Part shown: piece after piece, positions 44,494 to 52,736 of the stretch
How positions within the stretch are numbered: position 1 is the stretch's first letter
Layout: each line of letters opens with the position of its first letter
The notes under the pieces: model-generated
Databases searched by the model: none
What the model was told of the DNA's origin: nothing
What the model saw: the letters and a program-made list of their open reading frames with translations, nothing else
NCBI RefSeq assembly: GCF_003315795.1
Contig: NZ_QMEY01000002.1
Span: 496,001 to 560,000, forward strand
Origin: Spongiactinospora rosea
Lineage (GTDB): Bacteria; Actinomycetota; Actinomycetes; Streptosporangiales; Streptosporangiaceae
Direction: 5' to 3'
Length of the DNA: 64,000 bases
Made by a program: the position numbers and the translations under genes

Positions 44494-44693
44494 CGAACGC
44501 GCGCGCACGCCGGCCGCGTACCGTGCCCACCGAGCTCGCCGCCCTGGCCGCGGGCGTCACCGAGGCCACCATCAGGAAATGGGCCAGCCGCGGGAAACTG
44601 CGGAGATACGGCACGCCGGGCCGCGCGGAATACGACCTGGATGAGATATTCGGCATCATGCATGAATCACGCCGGCGGACCGGCGGCCACTGA
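44490..44693 (+). CDS. Small MerR/excisionase-like HTH protein
   Basis: 67 aa. TVPTELAALAAGVTEATIRKWASRGKLRRYGTPGRAEYDLDEIFGIM is a winged helix-turn-helix of the MerR/Xis class, with the wing RYGTPGR and the terminal YDLDEI strand-helix. It has no effector domain. It may act as an architectural or regulatory DNA-binding partner of the protein encoded just upstream, to which it is translationally coupled. A hairpin terminator follows at 44721. Confidence 0.75.
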   Translation: MTNARARRPRTVPTELAALAAGVTEATIRKWASRGKLRRYGTPGRAEYDLDEIFGIMHESRRRTGGH

Positions 44694-44720
44694 TTTAAAT
44701 CAGCCAGAGCGCATATTCAA

Positions 44721-44746
44721 CCCGCCCGGCGGCAACGCCGGGCGGG
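44721..44746 (+). terminator. Perfect hairpin terminator
   Basis: CCCGCCCGGCG (44721-44731) pairs perfectly with CGCCGGGCGGG (44736-44746) over a GCAA tetraloop, 27 bp beyond the HTH gene. An AT-richer stretch follows. It separates the small upstream operon from the long aminotransferase-to-PKS run. Confidence 0.75.
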
Positions 44747-44807
44747 ATATCGGCATTTCTCCGGCAACCCGCCGAACAAATCCCCGCAATTACTCTCGAA
44801 GAGGGTG

Positions 44808-44837
44808 TTGACCCGCAACCCGGCGTAGTGTCACACT
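44808..44837 (+). promoter_or_regulatory. Probable promoter/operator region of the right-hand operon
   Basis: TTGACC at 44808-44813 could be a -35 element. AGTGTCACACT at 44827-44837 is a perfect palindrome lying where the -10 is expected. Position between a terminator and the first gene of a long co-directional run supports a regulated promoter; the exact elements are uncertain. I see no clear GlnR-type site here. Confidence 0.35.
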
Positions 44838-44930
44838 TTTCCCGTGGCACCATTGTGCCCACCTCCCCCACCGGGGCCCCAAAGCCCCGGCATTTCCATC
44901 AGGGAGCACATTCCGCTCCAAGGAGCGATG

Positions 44931-46007
44931 ATGAACGTCATATTACCCAGATTGCGTTCTGTGCTGACCGAACTGACCGGTCATCGAGCCGGTGCGGCCG
45001 GTGCGGACAATGGCCGCGCTGACGATCGGGCGCCCATTCTGCTGGCGAACAACGAGTCGCCGTTCGGGCCGCTGCCTTCCGTGGTGGCCGCGATCGCGGA
45101 GGCCGCGGGCGAGGTCAACCGTTACCCCGACTACGGCGTGGCCGGCCTGACCGCCGACATCGCCGCCTGGCTGGGCGTGGACACCGATCAGGTCGCGGTC
45201 GGCTGCGGCTCGGTCGGCGTCCTGCAGATGCTGTTCCAGGCGGCGGGCGAGCCGGGCACGGACATCCTCTACGCCTGGCGCTCCTTCGACGCCTACCCCA
45301 CCCTCGCCAAGCTGGCCGGGCTGCGGCCGGTCACCGTGCCGCTCCGCGAGGAGCGGCACGACCTGGCCGCGATGGCCGACGCGATCACCCCGGACACCCG
45401 GATCGTCGTCGTCTGCAACCCGAACAACCCCACCGGCACCACCGTGCGGGACGAGGAGCTGAAGGGCTTTTTGGACCGGGTGCCGCGCGAGTGCCTGGTG
45501 GTCCTGGACGAGGCGTACCGGGAGTACGTCAGGGACCCGGGCGTGCCCGACGGCCTCGGCCTGCTCGCCGACCACCCCAACGTCGTGGTGGTCCGCACCT
45601 TCAGCAAGGCGTTCGGGCTGGCCGGGCTGCGGGTGGGCTATCTGGTCGGCCACCCCTCGGTGGCGGCGGAGATACGCAAGACGCGCCTGCCGTACACCGT
45701 GAGCCACCTGGCCCAGGTGGCCGCCCGCGCGTCCCTGCGCGCCCACGACGAGCTGATGGCCAGGGTGGATCAGACGATCGCCGAGCGGGAGCGGATCCGC
45801 GCGGCCATGCTGGCGCACGGCGTACCGGTCGCGCCGAGCGAGGCCAATTTCGTCTGGGCGCCGCTGAAAGAGCGCACCGCCGCCTTCGCCGCCGCCTGCG
45901 CGGCGGAAAATGTACATGTCCGCGCCTACCCCGGCGACGGCGTGCGGGTGACGATCGGCCTCCCCGAGGCCGGCGACGCGTTTTTGAAGCTGATTGGAGC
46001 ACTATGA
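44931..46007 (+). CDS. HisC-like PLP aminotransferase
   Basis: 358 aa, fold type I aminotransferase of the histidinol-phosphate/aromatic group. Marks are [15 protein letters not shown] near residue 38, [12 protein letters not shown] near 165, [11 protein letters not shown], the PLP lysine in [15 protein letters not shown] near 226, and the C-terminal arginine in GDGVRVTIG. HisC-like enzymes act on histidinol phosphate or on aromatic 2-oxo acids. With a DAHP synthase two genes on, an aromatic amino acid role is more likely than histidine biosynthesis. AAGGAG lies 5 nt before ATG 44931; a second ATG directly upstream is too close to it. It overlaps the next gene by ATGA and heads the long operon. 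Confidence 0.82.
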   Translation: MNVILPRLRSVLTELTGHRAGAAGADNGRADDRAPILLANNESPFGPLPSVVAAIAEAAGEVNRYPDYGVAGLTADIAAWLGVDTDQVAVGCGSVGVLQMLFQAAGEPGTDILYAWRSFDAYPTLAKLAGLRPVTVPLREERHDLAAMADAITPDTRIVVVCNPNNPTGTTVRDEELKGFLDRVPRECLVVLDEAYREYVRDPGVPDGLGLLADHPNVVVVRTFSKAFGLAGLRVGYLVGHPSVAAEIRKTRLPYTVSHLAQVAARASLRAHDELMARVDQTIAERERIRAAMLAHGVPVAPSEANFVWAPLKERTAAFAAACAAENVHVRAYPGDGVRVTIGLPEAGDAFLKLIGAL

Positions 46008-46633
46008 CCGATGACTCCGGGAACACCGCGACGACGCCGCGGGTCGATTTCTACTTCGACCCGGTGTGCCCGTTCGCCTGGGTCACCTCCCGGTGGATCC
46101 TGGAGGTCGAGCGCATCCGCGACATCGACCTGCACTTCCGGGTGATGAGCCTTTCGGTGCTCAACGAGCACCGGGAGATCGAGCAGTGGTACCGCGAGTT
46201 CTGTGACCGGGCCTGGGGCCCGGTGCGCGTGTGCATCGCCGCCGCCAAGCACCACGGCGAGGACGTGCTGCGCGACCTCTACACGGCCATGGGCACGCGC
46301 ATCCACAACAAGGAGATCAAGGACCATTCGGTGGTGATCGCCGAGGCGCTGGCCGAGGTCGGGCTGCCGGCCGAGCTGGCCGAGGCCGCCACCACCGACG
46401 AGTACGACGAGGCCCTGCGCCAGAGCCACCGCGAGGGCATGGAGCCGGTCGGCGACGAGGTCGGCACGCCGACCATCCACATCGACGGCACCGCCTACTT
46501 CGGGCCCGTGCTGACCGCGATCCCCCGGGGCGAGCAGGCCGGCCGCCTGTTCGACGCGGCCAGAGAGCTGGCCTCCTATCCCAAATTCTTCGAGCTCAAG
46601 CGTTCGCGGACGGGCGGGTTCGACTTCACCTAG
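46004..46633 (+). CDS. DsbA-like mycothiol-dependent oxidoreductase (Rv2466c family), one-cysteine form
   Basis: 209 aa. It closely resembles M. tuberculosis Rv2466c, a mycothiol-dependent nitroreductase: [63 protein letters not shown] and a [14 protein letters not shown] ending. The active site is CPFA rather than CPWC, so only the first cysteine remains. It would work by mixed disulphide with mycothiol rather than as a dithiol oxidase. In this locus it might conjugate, isomerise or reduce a pathway intermediate. Coupled to the aminotransferase by a 4-bp overlap. Confidence 0.82.
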   Translation: MTDDSGNTATTPRVDFYFDPVCPFAWVTSRWILEVERIRDIDLHFRVMSLSVLNEHREIEQWYREFCDRAWGPVRVCIAAAKHHGEDVLRDLYTAMGTRIHNKEIKDHSVVIAEALAEVGLPAELAEAATTDEYDEALRQSHREGMEPVGDEVGTPTIHIDGTAYFGPVLTAIPRGEQAGRLFDAARELASYPKFFELKRSRTGGFDFT

Positions 46634-46656
46634 ATCCCGGCACCTCCACGGACCCC

Positions 46657-46685
46657 GAAGGGGCAGGCCCGACGCCTGCCCCTTC
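46657..46685 (+). terminator. Perfect hairpin between the DsbA-like and DAHP synthase genes
   Basis: GAAGGGGCAGGC (46657-46668) and GCCTGCCCCTTC (46674-46685) form a perfect 12-bp stem with a 5-nt loop, 35 bp before the DAHP synthase start. The tail TGCGTTT is only weakly T-rich. It could be a terminator or attenuator that lowers expression of the downstream genes. Confidence 0.6.
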
Positions 46686-46719
46686 TGCGTTTCCCCGCCC
46701 TGGCAGGAAAGGCCACGCC

Positions 46720-47793
46720 ATGCCCAGTTCCGAGATGCTCTATGTCTTTCAGCCCTCCGCGCAGCCCGCCGAGCTGGACGAATGGCTCGCGCTGCTGGCC
46801 GCGCGCGGCGGCGGCTCCTCGCTGATCCGGCTCGGGCCCACCCCGGTGATCGCGACGACCGACACGGTCGAGATCACCGCCCCGGCCCGGCTGCCGCGCC
46901 CGGTCGCCACGGTACGCGTCACCGGCGGCGTCCGCCTGACCAGGCGCGAGGTACGGCCGGAGGGCACCGTCGTGTCCATCGGCCCGGCCCGAATCGGGGA
47001 CGGCAGGCTGGCGGTCTTCGCCGGGCCGTGCGCCGTGGAGAGCCGCGAGCAGATGGACGCGGTCGTCTCGACCGTCGCCGCCGGGAACGGCGTGGTCGGC
47101 CTGCGCGGCGGCGCGTTCAAGCCCCGCACCTCGCCGTACGCCTTCCACGGCCTGAAGTGGTCGGGCCTGGACCTCCTCCAGGAGGCCAGGGAGAAGACCG
47201 GCCTGCCGATCCTCACCGAGGTCGTGGACACCCGCCACGTCGAGCGGGTCGCCGAGATCGCCGACGCGTTCCAGATCGGCGCGCGCAACATGCAGAACTT
47301 CGAGCTGCTGCGCGAGGTGGGCGAGACCGGACGGCCCGTGGTGCTGAAGCGGGGATTCGGCTGCACGGTGGACGAGACGCTGTCCGCCGCGGAGTACATC
47401 CTGGCGGCGGGCAACGACCAGGTGATCCTGTGCGAGCGCGGGATCAGGACCTTCGAGCACGCCACCCGCTTCACCCTGGACATCTCCGCCGTGGCCCTGC
47501 TCAAGCAGCGCTCCCACCTGCCGGTCATGGTGGACCCCAGCCACTCCACCGGCCTGCCCAACCTGGTCGCACCGGTGTCGCTGGCCGCCGTGGCGGCGGG
47601 CGCGGACGCGCTGCTCATCGACGTGCACGCGCAGCCGGAGCAGGCGCTCTGCGACGGCGCGCAGGCGCTGCGGCCGTCCGGTTTCCACGAGCTGATGGGC
47701 CGGCTGGAGATGCTGGTCCTCGGCCTGGGCCGGGACGTCAGCGTCGTCATGGACGTAGATGTCCGCGACGCGACGGTCGCCGGTATCGCCTAA
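46720..47793 (+). CDS. Class I (AroA/KdsA-related) DAHP synthase
   Basis: 357 aa. About residues 1-75 form a ferredoxin-like regulatory domain, followed by a TIM barrel. Marks are VFAGPCAVESREQM, LRGGAFKPRTSPYAFHGL, QIGARNMQNFELLREVG, VVLKRGFGCTVDETLSAAEYI, MVDPSHSTG and LIDVHAQPEQALCDGAQAL. This is the type I-beta family, unrelated in sequence to PhzC in the same window. It commits carbon to shikimate and, in this operon, probably supplies an aromatic building block. GGAAAGG precedes the ATG. It lies 34 bp upstream of the nitrate reductase gene. Confidence 0.9.
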   Translation: MPSSEMLYVFQPSAQPAELDEWLALLAARGGGSSLIRLGPTPVIATTDTVEITAPARLPRPVATVRVTGGVRLTRREVRPEGTVVSIGPARIGDGRLAVFAGPCAVESREQMDAVVSTVAAGNGVVGLRGGAFKPRTSPYAFHGLKWSGLDLLQEAREKTGLPILTEVVDTRHVERVAEIADAFQIGARNMQNFELLREVGETGRPVVLKRGFGCTVDETLSAAEYILAAGNDQVILCERGIRTFEHATRFTLDISAVALLKQRSHLPVMVDPSHSTGLPNLVAPVSLAAVAAGADALLIDVHAQPEQALCDGAQALRPSGFHELMGRLEMLVLGLGRDVSVVMDVDVRDATVAGIA

Positions 47794-47827
47794 AGTCCGT
47801 ACCCCCGGATGCGCCCTGGAGGCCACC

Positions 47828-49927
47828 GTGACCGGTACGCACACCGTCACCCCCACGCACTGCCCCTACTGCGCCCTGCAATGCGGAATGGGGATCGCCA
47901 CCGGCACCAATGGGCCGCCGGCCATCGCGGCCAGGCGCTTCCCGGTCAACGACGGCGCCCTGTGCGTGAAGGGCTGGACGTCGGCCGACCTGCTGCGTTC
48001 GCCCGCGCGGCTCACCACGCCGCTGGTACGCGGGCGCGACGGGCTACGGCCGGCGAGCTGGGACGCGGCCCTGGACCTGATCGCCGACCGGCTGACCCGG
48101 CTGCGCGCCGGGCACGGCCCGGACAGCGTGGCCGTCTTCGGCGGCGGCGGGCTGACCAACGAGGTCTGCTACCTGCTCGGGAAGTTCGCCAGGGTCGCGC
48201 TGGGCACCTCCCAGATCGACTACAACGGCCGGTTCTGCATGTCGTCGGCCGCCGCCGCGGCCAACCGGGCGTACGGCATGGACCGGGGGCTGCCGTTCCC
48301 GGTCGCCGACCTGCGCGCGGCCGACACCATCGTGCTCGCCGGGTCCAATCCGGCCGAGACCATGCCGCCGTTCATGCGGCACCTGGCGCCCTGCGCCGAC
48401 TCGGGCGGCCTGATCGTCATCGACCCGCGCACCACCCCGACCGCCGAACGGGCCGCCGTGCACCTGCGGCCCGCCCCCGGCACGGACCTGGCGCTCGCGC
48501 TGGGCATCCTGCACTGCGTCGTCGAGGACGGCCATCTCGACAAGGACTACCTGGCCGGACGCACCACCGGGTTCGCCGACGCCTGGCGCGCGGCGGCGGC
48601 CTGGTGGCCGGAACGAGTGGAGCGGGTCACCGGTGTGGCGGTGGCCGACCAGCGCGCGGTGGCCGGACGGCTGGCCGGGGCGCGCAACGCCTACATCCTG
48701 ACCGGGCGCGGGGCCGAGCAGCACGCCAAGGGCACCGACACGGTCAGCGCCTGGATCAACCTGGCGCTGGCCCTCGGGCTGCCCGGCCGGGCCGGTTCCG
48801 GGCACGGCTGCCTGACCGGGCAGGGCAACGGCCAGGGCGGCCGGGAGCACGGGCAGAAGGCCGACCAGTTGCCCGGGTACCGCTCGATCCGCGACCCCGC
48901 GGCCCGTGAGCACGTCGCCCGGGTCTGGGGGGTCGATCCGGGCACGCTGCCCGGCCCCGGCCGGTCGGCCTACGAGCTGCTGGACGCTCTGGGCACCGCG
49001 GACGGGCCGCGGGCGCTGCTGGTGTTCGGCAGCAACGTCGCGGTGTCGGCGCCCCGCTCGACGCGGGTGCGCGACCGGCTCGCCGCGCTGGACCTGCTCG
49101 TCGTCGCCGACATCGTGCGCTCGGAGACGGCGGCCATGGCCGACGTCGTACTGCCGGTGACCCAGTGGGCCGAGGAGGGGGGCACGATGACGAACCTGGA
49201 GGGCCGGGTACTGCTGCGCCGCCGTGCCGTCGCGCCGCCGCCCGGCGTGCGCTCGGATCTGGCGGTGCTGCACGGCCTCGCCACCCGCCTGGGGCAGCCC
49301 GCCGAGCGCTTCCCCACCGACCCCGAGACCGTGTTCACCGAGCTGCGCGAGGCCGCCCGCGGCGGCCCCGCCGACTACCACGGCGTCACCTACGACCGGC
49401 TGCGGGCCGGTGACCAGCTCTTCTGGCCGGTGCCCGGCACCGATCACCCGGGGACGCCGCGGCCCTTCCTGGACCGCTTCGCCCACCCGGACGGGCGGGC
49501 GCGGTTCGTCCCGGTGACCCACCGGCCGCCGGACGAGCCCGCCGACGCCGACTATCCGCTGCGCGCCACCACGGGCCGGGTGCTGGCGCATTATCAGTCC
49601 GGCGCGCAGACCAGGAACATCGACGCCCTGACGGCCGCCGAGCCGGAGATGTTCGTCGAGGTCCACCCGGACACCGCCCGGCGGCACGGCCTGGACGACG
49701 GCGAACCCGCCGTGGTCGTCTCGCGGCGCGGGCGGGTGCGCGCCACGGTACGTTTCACGCCCACGGCCCGCGTGGACACGGTGTTCCTGCCGTTCCACTT
49801 TCCCGGCGACCACCGGGCCAACCTGGTGACCAACCCGGCGCTGGACCCGGTGAGCCGGATGCCGGAGTTCAAGGTCTGCGCCGTGCGGCTGGAGGCCGTA
49901 CCGCCCGGCACGGAGGGTGCGGCGTGA
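47828..49927 (+). CDS. nasA: Assimilatory-type molybdopterin nitrate reductase, catalytic subunit
   Basis: 699 aa, bis-molybdopterin oxidoreductase. The [4Fe-4S] cysteines are in HCPYCALQCGM and in GALCVKGW. Cofactor-binding segments include DYNGRFCMSSAAAAANRAYG, AGSNPAETMPP, GSGHGCLTGQGNGQGGREHG and the C-terminal TTGRVLAHYQSGAQTRN. Size and pattern match cytoplasmic NasA/NarB nitrate reductases, reducing nitrate to nitrite. GTG 47828 follows GGAGG by 5 nt; the frame is open upstream through the DAHP synthase gene. The stop overlaps the next gene by GTGA. No nitrite reductase follows, which is odd for nitrogen assimilation. Confidence 0.88.
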   Translation: MTGTHTVTPTHCPYCALQCGMGIATGTNGPPAIAARRFPVNDGALCVKGWTSADLLRSPARLTTPLVRGRDGLRPASWDAALDLIADRLTRLRAGHGPDSVAVFGGGGLTNEVCYLLGKFARVALGTSQIDYNGRFCMSSAAAAANRAYGMDRGLPFPVADLRAADTIVLAGSNPAETMPPFMRHLAPCADSGGLIVIDPRTTPTAERAAVHLRPAPGTDLALALGILHCVVEDGHLDKDYLAGRTTGFADAWRAAAAWWPERVERVTGVAVADQRAVAGRLAGARNAYILTGRGAEQHAKGTDTVSAWINLALALGLPGRAGSGHGCLTGQGNGQGGREHGQKADQLPGYRSIRDPAAREHVARVWGVDPGTLPGPGRSAYELLDALGTADGPRALLVFGSNVAVSAPRSTRVRDRLAALDLLVVADIVRSETAAMADVVLPVTQWAEEGGTMTNLEGRVLLRRRAVAPPPGVRSDLAVLHGLATRLGQPAERFPTDPETVFTELREAARGGPADYHGVTYDRLRAGDQLFWPVPGTDHPGTPRPFLDRFAHPDGRARFVPVTHRPPDEPADADYPLRATTGRVLAHYQSGAQTRNIDALTAAEPEMFVEVHPDTARRHGLDDGEPAVVVSRRGRVRATVRFTPTARVDTVFLPFHFPGDHRANLVTNPALDPVSRMPEFKVCAVRLEAVPPGTEGAA

Positions 49928-51378
49928 GCCCGCGCGCGGTGGTGATCGTCGGCGCGGGCATGGCCGGAATGCGGCTGGCCGACGAGATCAGGCGGCGCGA
50001 CCCGGACGGCGAGCGGGTACGGGTGACCGTGCTCGGGGCCGAACCCGGCCCCGCCTACAACCGGGTGCTGCTGCCCGGCGTGCTCGCGGGCACGATGAGC
50101 GCCGCCTCGGTGGTGCTGTACCCGCAGGGCTGGGCCGAAGAGCACCACATCGACCTGCGCGACGGCGTCGAGGCCGCCGCGATCGACACCGCCGCCCGCA
50201 CGGTGACCACCGGCCGCGGGACGAAGATCCCGTTCGACGCGCTGGTGCTGGCCACCGGCGCGGAGCCGCGCATCCCGCCCACCGAGGGCCTGTCCGGCGA
50301 GGACGGCACGCCCGCCCGGGGCGTGATCGCGTTCCGCACGCTGGCCGACTGCCTGCGGATCTCCGCCAGTGCCCGGCCCGGCGTGCCGATCACCATCATC
50401 GGCGGCGGCCTCCTCGGTTTGGAGGCGGCCCGTTCGCTGGCCGTGCGCGGCTGCGCCGTCACCGTGGTCCACCCGGTGGGCCACCTGATGGAACGCCAGC
50501 TCGACACCGAGGCGGGAGCCGTCCTGGCCAAGGCGCTGACCCGGCACGGGGTCGCGTTCCGGATCGGCCGGACCGCCTCCCGCTACGTGCCCGGCGACGG
50601 GCTCAAGCTCGACGACGGCAGCCATGTGCCCGCCGAACTGGTGGTCGTGGCGGCCGGGGTGCGGGCGCGGACCGGCCTGGCCGAGGCCGCCGGGCTGCCG
50701 GTGGCCGGGGGCGTCGTCGTGGACGACACGCTGCGCACCGCCCACCCGGCCGTGTACGCGATCGGCGACGTCGCCCGGCACCCCGGCGCGACGCCCGGCC
50801 TGGTGGAACCCGCCTGGGAACAGGCCGAGGTGCTGGCCGGGCTGCTGACCGGCACCGAACCGCAGGCCAGGTACCGGGGCACCCCCGTGGTGACCCGGCT
50901 GAAGGCCCGCGGCGTGGACCTGACCGCGATGGGCGAGACCACCATCGACCCCGACGACGACACGGACGAGGCGCTGCGGCTGTCCGACCCGGCCCGCGGC
51001 CGGTACGCCAAGCTCGTGCTGCGCGACGACCGGGTACGCGCCGCGATCATGCTCGGGCTGCCCGACGCCGCCGCGTCCGTGGCCTACTACTACACCAACG
51101 ACGTGCCGGTCCCCGAGGACCGGCTGGCCGTGCTGCTGGGCCGGGAGCTGCCGCCCGAGGCCCCGGCGCACGATCCGGCGGCGCTCGCGGACACCGCGAC
51201 GGTCTGCCGGTGCAACCACGTCACCAAGGCCCAGCTCACCGCCGCCTGGCGGACGGGCGCGGCCGACGCGGCGGACCTGTCCGCCAAGACCAGGGCCGGG
51301 ACCGGCTGCGGCACCTGCGTGCCGCTGCTGCGCGGCATCGCCGGCTGGCTGGCCGGGCGGGAACGGGAGGCGTCATGA
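49924..51378 (+). CDS. FAD/NAD(P)-dependent oxidoreductase with BFD-like [2Fe-2S] domain, nitrate reductase electron-transfer subunit
   Basis: 484 aa. A rubredoxin-reductase-like flavoprotein has GAGMAGMRLADEIRRRD at the N-terminus, a second Rossmann motif TIIGGGLLGLEAARSLA near residue 160, and VYAIGDVA near 280. A C-terminal BFD-like cluster domain holds CRCNHVTKAQL and GTGCGTC at about 425-465. This is the organisation of NasB-type partners and of the NirB N-terminal part without the sirohaem domain. It would carry electrons from NAD(P)H to the catalytic subunit. Coupled on both sides by 4-bp overlaps. Confidence 0.85.
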   Translation: MSPRAVVIVGAGMAGMRLADEIRRRDPDGERVRVTVLGAEPGPAYNRVLLPGVLAGTMSAASVVLYPQGWAEEHHIDLRDGVEAAAIDTAARTVTTGRGTKIPFDALVLATGAEPRIPPTEGLSGEDGTPARGVIAFRTLADCLRISASARPGVPITIIGGGLLGLEAARSLAVRGCAVTVVHPVGHLMERQLDTEAGAVLAKALTRHGVAFRIGRTASRYVPGDGLKLDDGSHVPAELVVVAAGVRARTGLAEAAGLPVAGGVVVDDTLRTAHPAVYAIGDVARHPGATPGLVEPAWEQAEVLAGLLTGTEPQARYRGTPVVTRLKARGVDLTAMGETTIDPDDDTDEALRLSDPARGRYAKLVLRDDRVRAAIMLGLPDAAASVAYYYTNDVPVPEDRLAVLLGRELPPEAPAHDPAALADTATVCRCNHVTKAQLTAAWRTGAADAADLSAKTRAGTGCGTCVPLLRGIAGWLAGREREAS

Positions 51379-52709
51379 ATCGGCACGGCGGGCGATGGAT
51401 CGACCACTGGGAGCCCGACGACCCGGCGTTCTGGCAGGGCACCGGCAGGCGGGTCGCGATCCGCAACCTGGCGCTGTCGATCCTCGCGGAGAACCTGGGG
51501 TTCTCGGTGTGGATCCTGATGAGCGTCGTGGTGACCTACCTCGGGCAGGCCGGGTTCCGCTTCGACCTCACGCAGACGTTCTGGCTGCTGATCGTGCCCA
51601 ACCTGGTGGGGGCGGCGCTGCGCATCCCGTACACGTTCGCGGTGCCGCGCTTCGGCGGGCGCGGCTTCACGGCGTTCAGCGCGCTGGTGCTGCTGGTGCC
51701 CACCGGGATGCTCGCGGTCGCGGTGAGCGACCCGGGCACGCCGTACTGGTTCTTCCTGCTGACCGCGGCCCTGATGGGCCTGGGCGGCGGGAACTTCTCC
51801 GCCTCCATGGCCAACATCTCCTTCTTCTTCCCCGAGGGCAGGAAGGGCGTGGCGCTCGGGATCAACGCCGCCGCGGGCAACCTGGGGGTGGCCGTCGCCC
51901 AGCTCGTCGTGCCGGTGGTGATCCACCTGGGCACCGGGCTCCAGCTCGCGTACGCGGCGCTGATGTGGATGCCGCTGCTGATCGTCGCCGCGGCGGCGAG
52001 CTGGCTGCGGATGGACAGCCTGACCTCGGCCAAGCCGGACGGAGTCTCCTACCGGCTGGCCATGCGCGCCCGGCAGACCTGGATCATGTCCTTCCTGTAC
52101 ATCGGCACCTTCGGCTCCTTCATCGGCTTCTCGTTCACCTTCCCGCTGCTGGTCCAGCAGGAGTTCGCGGGCCGGGCGGGCTTTGTGGGCCTGGCCTTCC
52201 TGGGCCCGCTGATCGGCTCGCTGTCCCGGCCGCTCGGCGGCTGGCTGGCCGACCGGCTGGGCGGGGCCAGGGTGACCCTGTGGACGTTCGCCGCGATGGC
52301 GGCGGGAGTGGCCGGGGTGCTGCTCAGCCTGCGGCAGGACGCCTTCTGGCTGTTCTTCGGCGCTTTCGTCTGGCTGTTCGTGCTGGCCGGGCTGGGCAAC
52401 GGCGCCACCTACCGGATGATCCCGCTGATCTTCGCGGCGCAGGAGCGGGCGCGGCCGGGCGGCAGCGCGGGGGCCGCCAGGCGGCAGGCCGCGGCGGCAG
52501 TGGGCATCGTCGGCGCGGTCGGCGCGGCGGGCGGTGTGCTGATCAACCTTGGCTTCACCTTCTCCCGCCAGGCGGCGGGGTCGCTCGGCCCGGCGCTGGC
52601 CGCGTTCCTGCTGTTCTACGCGGCCTGCATGGCGATCACCTGGTGGTACTACCTGCGCACCGCCCTGGCCGCCGAGCGTTCGCCCAGCCTGGCGCACGCC
52701 AAGGTCTAG
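51375..52709 (+). CDS. narK: NarK-type nitrate/nitrite transporter (MFS)
   Basis: 444 aa, about 12 membrane helices. The nitrate signature regions are seen in MGLGGGNFSASMANISFFFPEGRKGVALGINAAAGNLGVAVAQLV and in GNGATYRMIPLIF, both typical of the nitrate-nitrite porter family. It would import nitrate or exchange nitrate and nitrite. ATG 51375 overlaps the previous stop and is preceded by GGGAGG. It ends 27 bp before the NRPS start, so the nitrate genes are physically part of the same run. Confidence 0.9.
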   Translation: MNRHGGRWIDHWEPDDPAFWQGTGRRVAIRNLALSILAENLGFSVWILMSVVVTYLGQAGFRFDLTQTFWLLIVPNLVGAALRIPYTFAVPRFGGRGFTAFSALVLLVPTGMLAVAVSDPGTPYWFFLLTAALMGLGGGNFSASMANISFFFPEGRKGVALGINAAAGNLGVAVAQLVVPVVIHLGTGLQLAYAALMWMPLLIVAAAASWLRMDSLTSAKPDGVSYRLAMRARQTWIMSFLYIGTFGSFIGFSFTFPLLVQQEFAGRAGFVGLAFLGPLIGSLSRPLGGWLADRLGGARVTLWTFAAMAAGVAGVLLSLRQDAFWLFFGAFVWLFVLAGLGNGATYRMIPLIFAAQERARPGGSAGAARRQAAAAVGIVGAVGAAGGVLINLGFTFSRQAAGSLGPALAAFLLFYAACMAITWWYYLRTALAAERSPSLAHAKV

Positions 52710-52724
52710 AACACCCGGATGACC

Positions 52725-52731
52725 AAGGAGG
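52725..52731 (+). promoter_or_regulatory. Ribosome binding site that sets the indigoidine-synthetase start
   Basis: AAGGAGG lies 5 nt before an in-frame GTG at 52737. The upstream ATG at 52719 would place this site inside the coding region and has no ribosome site of its own. Confidence 0.75.
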
Positions 52732-52736
52732 CCATC

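Noticed and set aside
43894-44693. Prophage or integrated-element remnant
   Set aside because: Only two small phage-like genes are present, with no integrase, attachment repeats or tRNA. Evidence is insufficient for a mobile element.
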